A stretch of DNA of 64,000 bases, from contig JAKJXP020000074.1 of assembly GCA_022225965.2 (NCBI GenBank), positions 1 to 64,000 of the forward strand. Direction: 5' to 3'. The notes beneath the pieces were generated by a model that was given only the letters and a program-made list of their open reading frames with translations, was not told the origin of the DNA and ran no database searches. This document shows, piece by piece, positions 34,832 through 47,880 of this stretch. Both the position numbers and the translations under genes were made by a program. This DNA is from Diatrype stigma. Taxonomy: Eukaryota; Ascomycota; Sordariomycetes; Xylariales; Diatrypaceae. Position 1 is the stretch's first letter. Each line of letters starts with the position of its first letter.

Positions 34832-35867
34832 GGGCTACAATAAGAGAGCTTAGATTACATAACCAGGTAAGTGATCTTCTAAGTGCGACATTATAGCTAT
34901 TACATAATGTGGGCGGCCGGATCTATCATACGGGGTGGCCGGTTATGGGGTGATTGGCCTTAGGGTCTGCCATAACCACCCATCCATTTATTTTTTTTAA
35001 ACCGTAGGTAATCATTATGGGTTAATAGGTAACCATTGAAACGCAATTTCCCATTACTAATTAATGCTATAAACTAATAATTATTTATTAATTTATAGCA
35101 TTAATTAATAAATATCCATTATTAATGGTTATTTATTAATTATTATTATAAACCAATAAATAATTATTTACGAATAATTAATTATTTATAAATAATTATT
35201 TATATATATCGCATAATTATAACATATACGAAATTAAATAAAATTAATTATAATAGCTTATATTATAATAATACGTATTAATTTACGTATTAATTACGAT
35301 ACATTTCGTTATATAACTGTTATAATTAATTAAACTTAATAATTAAATAATTAAAACCTTATAGCTATGTTTTTTTTCGTTTAAATTTATAAAAAACATA
35401 ATATTTTAATTAATATTATCGTCTTTTTCGATATTTTTAATTAAGTTTAATTTAAATAATAATATATCTAGTTATAAATCCGGATTTATATAAAAGCTAA
35501 GTATTACGATTAATTTTAATATTATAAATAATATAATAGCCATATTTATGCCTTTTTAATAAAAACGGCCCTTATTATCGATAATTCAATTAATTATAAT
35601 ATCCGATTAATTTTTAACATAATTATGAAATAGGATTTTGTTTTATTTATTAAATTTTTTATTCCGAATTATATAATTTTAATTAATTATTTCTTTAATT
35701 ATTTCGGTAATAATTAAAAAATAAATAACATTACGAATAAATAAATATAAATAACGAAATAAGCATCGATTTTAATACCGGCATTAATAATGCGTTAATT
35801 TATTACAAATATAAAGTTAAAAATTAATACGGGAATTAATACGACGATTAATACGGAAATTAATACT

Positions 35868-36002
35868 GATACGTAAAAAAGGTGGGGACCAACCAGTTAA
35901 GGTTAATCCAGGTTATCTAGCTATATATACCCTGTATGTATATATGTATATAGCGTACACCACTTGGTTGGACCATGCTAGGCCCCCCTAGGCACCCGTA
36001 TC
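35868..36002 (+). mobile_element. 135-bp inverted-repeat element (MITE-like), copy 1
   Basis: It begins GATACG and ends CGTATC. Inside the ends are longer imperfect inverted repeats (GGGGACCAACCAGT against the complement of ACTTGGTTGGACCAT) and a near-palindromic centre of TATATATACC/TATATATG words. It is nearly identical to copy 2, same length and orientation, and is less AT-rich than its surroundings. Confidence 0.75.
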
Positions 36003-36173
36003 AAAGTGCCGGGGACGAAATAACCTCTATCGACCTCGATAGTCTTATTGCCAGATTGGGCTTAGGGCCGGAGCGCGCATTCCCAGGTGTGGTATGATAG
36101 AATGGGCTCGACGGGCTTATCGCCAATTGGGCTTATCGCTAAAGTCAGCTCGCCTCTCCTAGAATTTTTGGTA

Positions 36174-36312
36174 TCTCGTGCGGGAATCGAACCCGCCACT
36201 TTGCTGTGACAAGCAGCACTTCTTTCCAATAAGAGAACGAGATGCGTGGATCCTAGTGGCTGGGGCCCTTCCTTTATAATGGCACTGTACCGCTGCGCTA
36301 CCAGACCGGAAA
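36174..36312 (-). other. tRNA-like (Pol III, SINE-like) sequence between the two 135-bp elements
   Basis: On the minus strand, 36300-36290 is a perfect A-box-like TAGCGCAGCGG. The segment 36242-36174 (69 nt) starts TCTCGT, ends ACGAGA, has a perfect T-arm (GCGGG/CCCGC) with the B-box GGTTCGATTCC, and a GTC triplet where an Asp anticodon would be. The anticodon and D arms do not pair properly, and A and B boxes are about 100 nt apart. I therefore read it as tRNA-derived, like the head of a SINE, and not as a working tRNA gene. Confidence 0.55.
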
Positions 36313-36323
36313 TGCTACCATTT

Positions 36324-36458
36324 GATACGTGAAAAAGGTGGGGACCAACCAGTTAAGGTTAATCCAGGTTATTTAGCTATATATACCCTGTATGTATATA
36401 TGTATATAGCGTATACCACTTGGTTGGACCATGCTAGGCCCTCCTAGGCACCCGTATT
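36324..36458 (+). mobile_element. 135-bp inverted-repeat element (MITE-like), copy 2
   Basis: Same length, ends and internal inverted repeats as copy 1, except that the last base is T (CGTATT). The few visible differences from copy 1 (A/G and C/T) are transitions. The two copies are direct repeats 321 bp apart around the tRNA-like sequence. Confidence 0.75.
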
Positions 36459-39400
36459 AAATACGTAACATACCGAATTTTAAGGGTTCGTTTTTTTAAA
36501 GCAGCATTAAGCTTAAGAAACTTTTTTTTTTATCCGTAAAGCTTTAAAAGGTTTATTTATAAAAAAAAATGCAAAAAATTAATTTTATGGGACATTAACC
36601 ATGGCAATATATTCGAATATTATAGGGTTAATTTAATTTTAATTAATATTGCATTTTATCTTTTATCGTTATAATATTTAATTATTACTTTTTAAAAAAG
36701 TTATAAAAAAGCGCGAAATCGATATTTAAAGGATTGCAACTTAAAAAAAAGCCCTTAAATAAAAAGTTGTAATGTTTTAATTTAAAACCGATAACGACCT
36801 AACGATATAGCTTATATAAGATTAATATACGTATTAATCGGCGTATTAATTATTTATATACTTTATGCTATTAAATTATGCATTTTTTATTTAACTTTTT
36901 AAAATTAAGGTATTTCCGAAAACGAATTTATTAATATATAACCTTAATAATTTGCCGCATAAATTAATTATAAAACTAAATAAAAATATTATCCGAATCC
37001 GCATTTATTAAGATATATTTAAATCGTAAAGTTTAAATATTCAATTAATTTATTTAATAAAAAAGCAATAAAATACATAATCGAATAAATACCTTTATAA
37101 CGTTTTTGCGTAATATAGCAAATTCCGCGTTCCTTAATTTTAAAAGCTAATTTGCCTTTAATTTCTTTAAAAACAGCCCAATAACGTTATTTATAAATAA
37201 AATAATTCGATTAAGAATTGCTGTAATAACTTATCGTTTACGGATAATATCTTGATAAAAATAATAATCTTTTTTTCTTTTATTCCATTCGACGGATTCT
37301 TAATTTTCCTGATTCGTAAATTGAACCGTAAATGCGATTCCATATTTCTGGGCCATTTATAATAAATATTCGCCTTTTGTCTTTTTATAAGGAATTAATA
37401 TACCGATTAATACGTTAATAAATAATATTTATAAATCGTTTTTAATTTATTAATTAATAATTATTATTTAACGTTGCATTTTATCGTTATTTGCGTTTGG
37501 ATTGTTTTTTATTTATTTTTTTCGAATACGTCGTTACTTGGCCTTTATAATAGCTTTATGTTTTTCGATTGTTTTTTGCTTTTCGCTTAATCTGGTCGTA
37601 CGTTTATGCGCCTTTATAATATTAGGATTACTTAATAGCTTATTATTAAGCTTACGTTGCTTAAATTAATTAGCCAATAAAGAATTAAAATTATTTCGCT
37701 TTTACGGGGGCGCTATATTATTGCAAAGCAAATTAATATACGGATTAATACGTAATGATTCGCCAAAAATATAAATACGAAAATATTTCCAAAATGCATT
37801 AAGCAAAGTAATAAATTTAATTAAAACAATTAATGCAACCGTAAAAACCATAATATTAGGTAAAACTTATAAAGAAATAAAGTTTTTAAAAAAAACCTAA
37901 AAACCTTATTTTTATGCCCGAAAAAAAGGAAACTCCTATTAAAATAAGTATTAACAAAATGCTTATAAATTATTTTAATGTTATAAATCGAAAATTAACG
38001 TATTATTGGCGATATAGGAATTTCCGAAAATTTTTGTTATTAAAAGAAATAAGTTACGGTTATTACGGAACGAAACGCATTAATATAAAATTAAAGTAAG
38101 TCCATCGGTTAAATTTCGGGTATTCATTTATTTCATAAATACGTTTTAATATTTAAGCAATTAATTAATAACAAATAAAAATTAATAATTAATTATAAAA
38201 AGTAATTTATATTTATTATCTTAAATAAACTTTTAATAAAATGGAAATCCTTAGGTATAATCGTAATTCTTTTCGTATATATAGTACATAATTAATTATA
38301 TATAAATATTAAAATTAATTTTTTTTATCGCTTTTTATAAAGCAATTAATGCTAATACTTAAATACGAAACTGAACCTTTTTTGTATTTGTTATTATTTC
38401 CTTTATTAGTTTTTAAAAGGGCAGCCTTAAAATATAAAAATTAATTATACGTTAAAACTTTTTAATTTCGCGAAAGATAATAATTAGCATTTATTAAATC
38501 GTATTAATTAACGTATTAATTATTTAAAACTTATTACCTGGCTTAAAACGACGTCGACGCTATTAATTATTAGGTTTAGCATGAGCTTTACGTTTAATAA
38601 TTAAACCTTTTTTTGGCCTCGCTTTGATATGCGTTTTATTGAACTTACGTCCGTTTATTTTGTTAAATAATTTTCGACGTTATTAGGTAAAATGCAAGGT
38701 ATGGGTTTTAATAGCGAATTTAATAGCTTTTATTATAAATGGGTTATTTTTTTTATAAATTTAAGTATCGGCGTGAATGTTTTGAATTTCCTAATTATAT
38801 ACATATTGCCGAAATAAAGTAATTATTAATTAAGATTCGGATATTTCCTTAATTGTTTTTTCGTTTATTTGCGGTAATATTTTTGGTTTAATAACGGGCG
38901 GCATTTTGAAATAAAGTATATAAAAAAAGGTTTAATATGTTAAAAATAAAAAATAACGCTTCAAATATATTACATTAAACGGAACTAACGTATTAATTTT
39001 ATTCCGAACTAATAATATACGATCGTATACGGATAAATAAGCTTTATCCTTATAGGCAACATCCCTATAAATATTTCCTTTTTATTTGCTTTATCGGTAT
39101 AAAAAATGGAAAAAAAAGAAAATGCTTAATTAAATAATTTCTTATATTTTTTTTATTTTCGAAGTTATTTTCGAAATTATTTAAAAAAAGCCTTATTAAT
39201 AAGTTCATATTATAACATTATATTGGCAAATCCTAATAATAAATGCTTTCTTTAGGATATCGACGATTTATTTTCCGAACGAAAAAATGAAATAAACCAA
39301 AAACGGAGCTTTTTAAACGAATTTAAATTAAGCCCTTTTAAAAGAAACATAAGTTTATTATTCGGTCCCGAAATAAAACATATAATATTAAAACGTATTA

Positions 39401-42400
39401 GTACTTTCGATTTTATCGCTAATATTTTCCGCGAATTAAATATTTCGAACGAAAAAAATGCATCTTATAACGCCAAAAAAAAAATGAATTTCGCATAGCT
39501 GTTATGGGTAATTTATTTTTATCGAATAATTCGAAACGAACCGGCTTTATATTAAACGTAATAAAAAATTTAATATATTATTAATATATTAAAATTATAA
39601 AGAATAAGTTTTAAAAATAATAAGTAACGATATTTAAATATAAAATAATAAAGGCAAAAAAAAACGAACGTATAAAAAAAATAAAGAAAATAGCTAAAAC
39701 TAATCGAAAAAAAGGCCGGATTAAAAATATCGAATAAATATATTCGATGGATTGCATTTTTAAAACTAAATAGCGAATTAATATATAAAAAGAATTTAAC
39801 GAAAAAGCAACAATTAAAAAAAAGCGGCTTATGGTTATATATAAACAATATCGTATTGCTTTAAACCATTTTAAAAATGTTGCGATAACTTTAAATAACG
39901 GCATATTTTTTTTACGAAATTACTAAGTATTAACGAAATATAAAAAAGCCGCAAAAGCCGCTAAACGAATAACGACAAACGGTATATTAATATATTTATC
40001 GTTAATAAATTCCGTATTAATCCGCATATTAATTATTATATATTAAAAATAAAATAATTTATGATTTAATAAAATATTATTAATCGAAAACCGTTTAATT
40101 TTAAATGTATGGATTTTTATATGTTTATTATTTAATCGCATTATCGATTTCCATTTTAAAGCCTTTATTAATTATTTGTATTTTGGTTTTTCGTTATTTT
40201 TATTACGTATATTGCAAAAGCGTTATAATAAATATGCCGAAGCGATCGTTAAAAAAAAACTTAAGGACATTATTAAAGATTTTTATATTAACGTAACGCA
40301 TAATATATAAACCAATTCCGGGCTTATATGGAGTTTTTAAGGTATATACGTATATTTCGTTAATAAAAAATGGAATTTTAAGTACGTTTTTATCGATATA
40401 TATCCATGCGATAATAAAAAAGCAAAACTAAATATTAAAAAGATTTATAAAATATTAAACAAATACGATTTTGCCATACGGTTTTAAATAATTACAATAA
40501 ACGGCGGGCCTAGCTTTTCGATGAAATATATACGAAAATTCTTAATTAAAAACCATAAGCGATTAGGTATAGATTTTAAATAAATCGAAAACGTAAGCCA
40601 TTTTTATTGCTTTTTTTATATATTATAAATAATTAATGAAAACATTTATAAAGAACTTAGCGTTAAATAAGTTAAAAGGTTCGCAAAAAATGCAGGGGAA
40701 AAAATGAAAAAGAACGAAAACGGCAAAGTTAAAGTATTTAAGATTATTTTTAATAGCGTAATTAATATTTTAAAAGGAATACGTATTTAATCCCATTTTG
40801 CGTATTAATTTACGTATTAATTTACGTATTAATCTAAATTCTAGGTACGATAAATAATGACGTATATTAACCTTAATACCAAACGTTAAAAAAATTACGG
40901 CCATCGAATAAAAGTTTATAAATAATAAGCTCTTATAATTAAATCGTTATTTAAAGCTTATTCGTAACGTTCGTATAAAATGGAATTTTATTATATTAAT
41001 GTTAATTCGAATATATGTTTTATGGATAATAATTAAAAAATATATATTGGAAAAATATTTAGAAAAAAAATTAAAATTACGGAAGCGACATTATAAATCC
41101 TAAGTTATATTATTAATATTATTAAAGTTTTTATTTATTTAATAAACCTATTCGGTTTTAGCAAAAAATGCAATATTAATTATATATTTAAAAGTTATAA
41201 ACTGGTAATTTATTATTTAATCGTTTATAAAAATTATGTTACGGAAAAACTTAAAACCGAAAGCTATTTAACGTAATTAGAAAAAATTAATTATGCTTTC
41301 GATTTTGCTTTTTTTAAGTTAAAGGATTATCGATAAAAAGTTTTTGTTAATAATAAGGAATATCTTGTTATTATTATGCTTTTATATCTATTTAGCCGCA
41401 AAATAAATCCCAAGCATTTTAATAAATAACAAAAATATTTCGGAAAAAAATCAAATAATGAATATATTAAAGCCGAAGTTATCCGTTATTTTAAGAAATA
41501 TTACGAACCGTATCATGTTAAATATAATAACGAATTGGTTATTTTTAATTATATCTAGCATATTCGGTAACGAAATTAATCGGACATAACGGAAATAATA
41601 ACCAATTATTAATCGATAAATCCTTAAAAGATATCTTCATAATTGCAATATTAATTTAAAGCTTATTAATATTATATAGCCATTTTTTTTTTGTTTTACG
41701 CATTAAACGAAATGCTATTTTTAAAGCTATCGGATTTTATTATTAATAAATATTTAAAAATGAATCAATTAATTTAAGGCCATTTTAAGATTAATACGTT
41801 AATTAATACGATTAAATCTAAAGCTTAATTAAATTGCTTTTTAATTTTGGGCAAAATTAAAACGTTTATTATTTGGTTTTGTTATATTTATCCGTAATAT
41901 TTTTAATATTTAATCCGTTGCTGTAATAATAAAACGAACATAAAATTAAACTCGATTAATATATTATTTTAATCGATTTTTAATTAATCCGGATGCATTT
42001 AAAACTTTTCTTTTAATTATTTCTTTTTTTCGTTACGAAATACTTACGTTTTTCGAAAATGTATTTTATAACGAAAGAAATAACGATAGCAACGAAATTA
42101 ATATATTTCGGAAAAAGCAAGAACTTAAAAACGCATTTAAATTTTCATTTTCCGATATAATAGCGTTTTTATTATTGGTTTAAAACGGATCTAGTCTTTA
42201 TATATCCGAATTTAGGCATAATTTTGGTTTTAAATAAGCCTTTTTTGGATTCGTTCTAGCTAAATAGGTTTATGATACAATCGAAGTACAAAAATCGAAA
42301 ACCGTTGTTATTAATAAAACTCGACTTGTTATATTTTTCGTTCGAAATGGAAATAAATAAAAAAAAAACAGCAACAATAATAACCCAAAATTAACCGAAG

Positions 42401-44660
42401 CCTAAAGAAAATGCTACAATAAGAGCTAAACGAACGGCAATCCAATTAATTCTTTAAAACTAATGTATTTCCTATAATAATAATAATATCTTTTACGTAT
42501 TTATTATTTTTTTTTATTATATTAATTAATTTAAATATAAAATAAGTATTATAAATTAAATATTTAATAAATATTTAAATTAAGTTTTAATAATAAAGAT
42601 TTTAAATAAAAAGTTTATTATATAATTAAAATATAAAAAATATAATATATATTATTTTAATTATATTTTAATTATATAAAAATTTATTTATTTCATTTAT
42701 TTATAAAATATAAAGAAATATAATATTAAAATTAAAATAAGTATTATAAAAAGTATTTATTATTATATAATTTAAAAGGTATTTTAAAATAAAAGTATTT
42801 TAAAATAATTTAAATATTAAAAAATATTATAAATTTTAAATTTTTATTATTTTTTAAAGTTAATATTATAAGTATAATATATATATATATATATATTTCG
42901 ATATAGGATTTTATAATTAATCCATTATAGTTACTGTTAGTCGCTAATAGCCGCGTTTTATATTTTATAACTAGCGGACCCATTAAAATGTACATTAACG
43001 TAATTTTGGCTATACGTATCGTAATTACTTCTTTTTTTAACCTTCAATTCCGCCAAGATTTTCCTTTCGTTGCGTTTTCGTAAAACCCCCGATTTAAGTT
43101 AAAATTAATTAATACTTTCCGTTTTGGTCGCTTATCTGGCCGATTTTCGGGTTTTGCGGCCATTATGGCGCATACGAAATAAACCGATATGTTATTGCTT
43201 TTTTTGCGTATTAATTAACGTATTAATCGACGTATTAATCGCTTAATAATCAAGCCAAACGCGGCTAAAGATAAAAGCAAAAGCAAAGGCATAAGTAAAG
43301 GCATAAATAAAAGCAAAAACAAAGGCAAAGCCAAAAATAAGGCAATACTTAAAAAACCAAATATAAAACGTCGCCGCTTTAAGCCTAGTAATAAGTATTA
43401 AATTATTTTCGTATTTTATTTATTAAAAAAACGTTAATTTAATATAGCCGTTGTATTTCGAAAGATTTGTTTTAAGCAAAAAAAAACTTATAAAAAGCCG
43501 GCGATTTTAAAAACGCTTTTTTAACGATTAATTTAAAAGATTGCCTAAAATTTGCATTTAAATATTCGAATGCAAATTATTGCCTTAAAAGCGTTATAAA
43601 AAGCTATAAAAAAATTATTATTATTTTTATAATTAATAAGTTACGTATTAATTCGCGTATTAATCCGTATATTAATCGTTTATAATTATTAATTTATGCG
43701 TTATTTACGGCAAGCGTATTACTATTTAAGCGAAAGATATATAATTAGCTTATTAAGTTCGCCGAATTATGGATTTTATTAATTTAAATTATTTCGGCCC
43801 TGCGATAAAACTTACGAATTTTTTCGTAATTATGAATAAACGAAATAAATAAAATGCTAAAACTAAAAATGCTATACGTATTCGGATAATTAAAAAGCTA
43901 TATAATAAGGAAAACCAATAGTTTTTCGAATATCGGACGAAAAAAATACCCGTAAGCCAAAACGTTAAGCCCAAAAAGCTTATGGTGGCTTTAAAAAATA
44001 AAAAGCTTAAAAAAATAAAAAACGTTATATTTAAAAGGAACTACGTACTTTCGGTAAAGCTTTCGATAAAGCTTAATACGTAAATTAATACGTAAATTAA
44101 TACGCGCATTAAATATTGCGTTTAAATTTTAGCTTAATTGTAATACTTTAATTTTATTTTATGAAACGTTTTATTATACGAATAAAATAAGTTCGTATAT
44201 ATAAATTATTTAAATAAATAACTACTAGTTATTCATTTATTAAATTGCTAATTAATAAATAACCAATGATTATTATTTTAATTAGTAAGTAATTAGTGAT
44301 TAATTATTTTAACCAATAAGTAATCGGCTAATAGTTTATATTATTAATGGTTATTTACCAATAGGGATAACCATAACGGTTTTTCAGTGGTTACCTATTG
44401 GTTACCCACGGCAAGGCGTAATTGGCCTTATAGAAAATAGTTTGAGCTACCTAAGTAAATTGGGGGAAAGCCAAGCCAGTCTATGTATTTCCATCCTCTG
44501 GTCAGTCTATTTCCATCTTCTAGTCTATTTCCCTCTTCCGAGCCATCTCTTTTCACCCGCTAGTTAGCTCGTTCAATGTTGTGGGAAAGTCAGCCCATCA
44601 CCGCGGCCCTGTGCTCCTGTGTCCACTGCTTATATACAAGGGGACAGACACGCCAACCGT

Positions 44661-45255
44661 TCAAGACGGGTACTCCTTGGTGGTCGTGTTGACAATCTTG
44701 CCGTCCTCAATGAAGGTTGTCTGGGTGCCAAGCTGAATGTCAACCTTGGTTTGGTCAATCCAGCCCTTCTCAAACGCAACGACCTTGGTCTCCCAGTCCG
44801 GGTCGTTCAACATATTGCGGACTTTCTGCGGGTCCGACACCCAGTAGATGACGGCTGCGTCGTACGGGGCCATGTTCCAACCCGCGGCGCACCCGCCCTT
44901 GAGGTTGTCGAGGTCGCTCTGAAACTGCTGCTTGAAGGTGGCAGGTGTCAGGTACTATTTTGGGAGAAACAGAAGTCAGCGGCTGTTTATTGAGGGTGAG
45001 CTTGGCCTGGATTGATGTTCTGCCCGGGCGCTCAGCTGTAATTGATGAGGGTTGTTTCCCAGGATGCACCGATGCAGAACGAGATGGACGGAGACCTACA
45101 AGCTCGCAGCGATCAATGCCGTGCTTGTGAGCGACGGGGATGAAGCGAGGGATCTGCTCCTCGATGTACCATTTGGTCCAGGTCTCCTCATCATGCGACT
45201 GGTCTCGGTAGTGGAGGACTGATACTTTGAGAAGGGGCATCTGCTGCTCAGCCAT
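44661..45255 (-). CDS. EthD-domain protein (dimeric alpha-beta barrel)
   Basis: Exon 1 is 45255-45100 (52 codons) and exon 2 is 44954-44661, joined by a 145-nt phase-0 intron (GTAGGT; AAAATAG), giving 149 residues. It reads PLLKVSVLHYRDQSHDEETW, IEEQIPRFIPVAHKHGIDRC, then YLTPATFKQQF and a C-terminal DAAVIYWVSDPQKVRNMLND block, the layout of fungal EthD (ethyl-tert-butyl-ether degradation) proteins. In fungal clusters these small proteins often act as dehydratases or cyclases on polyketides. The substrate here is unknown. It stands between two AT-rich blocks, about 240 bp after the end of the first, so it is an isolated intact gene in RIP-affected DNA. Confidence 0.85.
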
Positions 45256-45904
45256 GGTTTCAAGAGAGCAGAACAAGCTTCAAGCGAGTAAAGGGTTGTC
45301 AGTCAATTCGGTTTCAAGGGATTTCGTTTCAATGTGTTGGATCTGGGTTTGAAAACCACCATCGTGAGCTGCTGCCCTAAATATGTCAACTTGTGGTAGG
45401 CTGAGACGGTGAGGCCACGCGCCGCATCTAATGTAGGCGGAGGGCAAAGACCGGGAATAAACGGGATGAACGCAAGAAGGAGCTTAGTCCCTGCAGGTAG
45501 GTGTTTTTTGGAAGCTTGCCGACGTGGTGGTCCGTAGGTTATACCAAGTCGGCTCATTATATATCTAACAAACCCGACCTGTCACAGGTGAGGCCCCTCC
45601 GCACCGAAGCGCCGAAAGAGCACAATATCCGAAGTGTTAAATGCCAGGGGCCGCCAGAAACTTCCGGTGCAGCTGCTACTTCTTCAGGTTGGTCCCCCGG
45701 GCTGGAGCCCCTTAGCTGGAGCTGGCCCGAACCGGTCCGCCCAAGTGGCTGTACCGGCTAGGTGGCAGCAGCTAGGAGCAGCAGCCAGGCCTGAAAGCTA
45801 GCTGCTTTAGGCGGGCACGGGCCGTTACTTAGCAGCCTACCTAGGTAGGTATGTATATGCATATTTAGTTTACGAAGTAATTACTCTCCTATTCGGAAGA
45901 GCTG
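45256..45904. other. Promoter side of EthD gene and an AGCTGG/CAGCAGCT-rich patch
   Basis: No gene seen. At about 45,690-45,800 the DNA is GC-rich with repeated AGCT/CCGG words (AGCTGGAGCTGGCC, GGCAGCAGCTAGGAGCAGC), resembling the unit of the tandem repeat at 61.9 kb. Confidence 0.4.
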
Positions 45905-47880
45905 ACCCCACCTAACTCTCATAGAAAAAAAAAAGTAACATAATAATCCTTCGTTTTATTACGGTATTATGGGTTTATAAATCACTTTAAATTAATAGTA
46001 ATAAATGTTATTATAAAAAAACATAATATTAAATAAAGTATAAACCTTCGCTTAATTAAGTAATAATAACTTAATAATAATAAAGTTATTATTACTTATT
46101 TATAATAATATGCTTAAATATATTAAAAAGGTAATAATAAAGCTGCTATTACTAGGAAAAATAAAATGGCACCGATAAAGCTATTATTAATTTAATGCTT
46201 AAAAATAAAACGGCATTAATAACGTTATTATTAATAACTTATATATATATAACGAAAATTAATTACGAATAACTTACGTTATTATATATAAAGTAAAACT
46301 TATAAATAATTTAATTAATAATATTACGATTTTATATTTTTATTTTTTATTATTTATTTAAGATAATGTTACGTAGCAGCCCTATAGCTGGTAAACAGAC
46401 CTTACACTTACTCCAGCTATGGCTACGTCATCCAATTACCCCTCATATATGCCAATAGCTTGCAGAGTTAATACCTTCGCAGTTATAAATCTTTTAATAT
46501 ACCTTATTATGTATGTTATGAAATCAGTAGCTTAATTGCTTTGTAATAAATAATAAATTAATAAATAAAAGTAATTAACGAATCGAAATTATTATTATTA
46601 CGTTATTATTATAAAAGAAAAGATTTAAAAAAGATTTTTTTTAATTTATAAATTATTTATATTTATAAATTACTTTAAATTAATAAAAACGATATAATAT
46701 TAAAAAAACATAATATTAATTAAGATGTAAGCTTTTATTTAATTAAATAATAACGGCTTAATAATAACGGAATTATTATTATCCGTTTATAACGATATAT
46801 TCGAATATATTAAAAAAGTAATAATAAAGCTGCTATTACCGAATAAAATAAACCGATATTAATAGCATTATTATTAACTTAATGCCCGGAAACGAAATAA
46901 TATCGATAGCGTTATTATTAATAACTTACGTACGTATAACGAAAATTAATTAAGGGCAGCTTAATTTTCGCTTTAAACTTTATTTACTTTTTTAAATAAA
47001 TATATATATATATAATACATAAATAAATAATCGGGTCTTTAATTAAAGCTGTTATATTATAAGTAATTATTTTTTAAAATACGTATTTATTAATAAGCGC
47101 TCTTATTACGTATTAAAAAACCTTTTAATAAATAAAGAAATTAATGTAATAATTTTAAAAAACGTCGAATATATTATATAATTATTTTAACGATTCGAAT
47201 TCGAATAAATTAATTAAATAAATCGATTAAATAAAAAAGTTAAAAAGAAAACGATTTAACTTTCGTATTATTATTTAAGTTAAATAATAACAAAACCGCT
47301 TTAAAAACGCGTTAATAATTAATAACGACTAAGCTAAGCTAGTGCCATTATATTTTAAGGTCTCGTAATATAAAAGAATTCCGATAAAAAAGCATTAATA
47401 AAACGAATTAGCTTAACTAAGCTCGAATGCCATCGTCGCTTCGAATCTCGCAATGTAAGAAATTCCGAAAAAAAGAAATACGTTATTAAAACGTAACAGT
47501 TTAATTAAGCTTACGTATTATCGTAATTCGAAATTTCGTAATATAAAAAAACTTAAAAAAATACGTTAATAAAACGCGTTAATAAAACGCATTAACTTAG
47601 TTATATTAATGTTATCGTAATTTAAAACGAAATAAAATCGCGATAAAAACGCGTTAAAAATAAGTGATTATAAAAATAATAAAGATAAATAAATAAATAT
47701 TATAATTATTTTATATTATATAATAAATTTTATAAACATTTAATAAATAAACGAAAGTAATTAATGAATTTAAATTATTATTATTACGTTATTATTATAA
47801 AAAAGATTTTAAAAACTAAATTCTTTTAAACTTATAAACTATTTATATATAAGCAAGCTTATAAACCTACGTTAACACTT
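45905..47880. repeat. Second AT-rich RIP block with diverged duplicated segments
   Basis: No gene. A segment at about 45,950-46,290 is repeated in diverged form at about 46,650-46,955 (shared words: ACATAATATTAA, GTAATAATAAAGCTGCTATTAC, GTTATTATTAATAACTTA). A second pair is about 46,560-46,680 and 47,740-47,860 (shared TTATTATTACGTTATTATTATAAAA, in two overlapping words). A short normal-composition island lies at 46,370-46,520. Confidence 0.7.

Larger units (their letters stand above)
34985..44420. repeat. 9.4-kb AT-rich block of RIP-degraded repeats, gene-free
   Basis: Base composition changes abruptly at about 34,985 and back at about 44,420. The block is dominated by TTAATA/TATAAT-type words, every frame is broken by stops, and no intact protein is found. 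A stretch near 40,100-40,620 has clusters of sparsely interrupted frames (e.g. NMPKRSLKKNLRTLLKIF) that could be decayed transposon coding sequence, but I cannot name it. A recurring CGTATTAAT motif in short arrays and an AT dinucleotide run (about 42,878-42,896) are the only regular structure outside the island at 35,868-36,458. Confidence 0.85.

Noticed and set aside
36174..36242. Functional tRNA-Asp(GTC) gene
   Set aside because: The T arm and acceptor ends fit, but the anticodon and D arms do not pair, and no A box lies at the right distance.
39570..40296. Phe/Tyr/Ile-rich frames as small membrane proteins
   Set aside because: Expected by chance in very AT-rich DNA; no splice-linked or conserved features.
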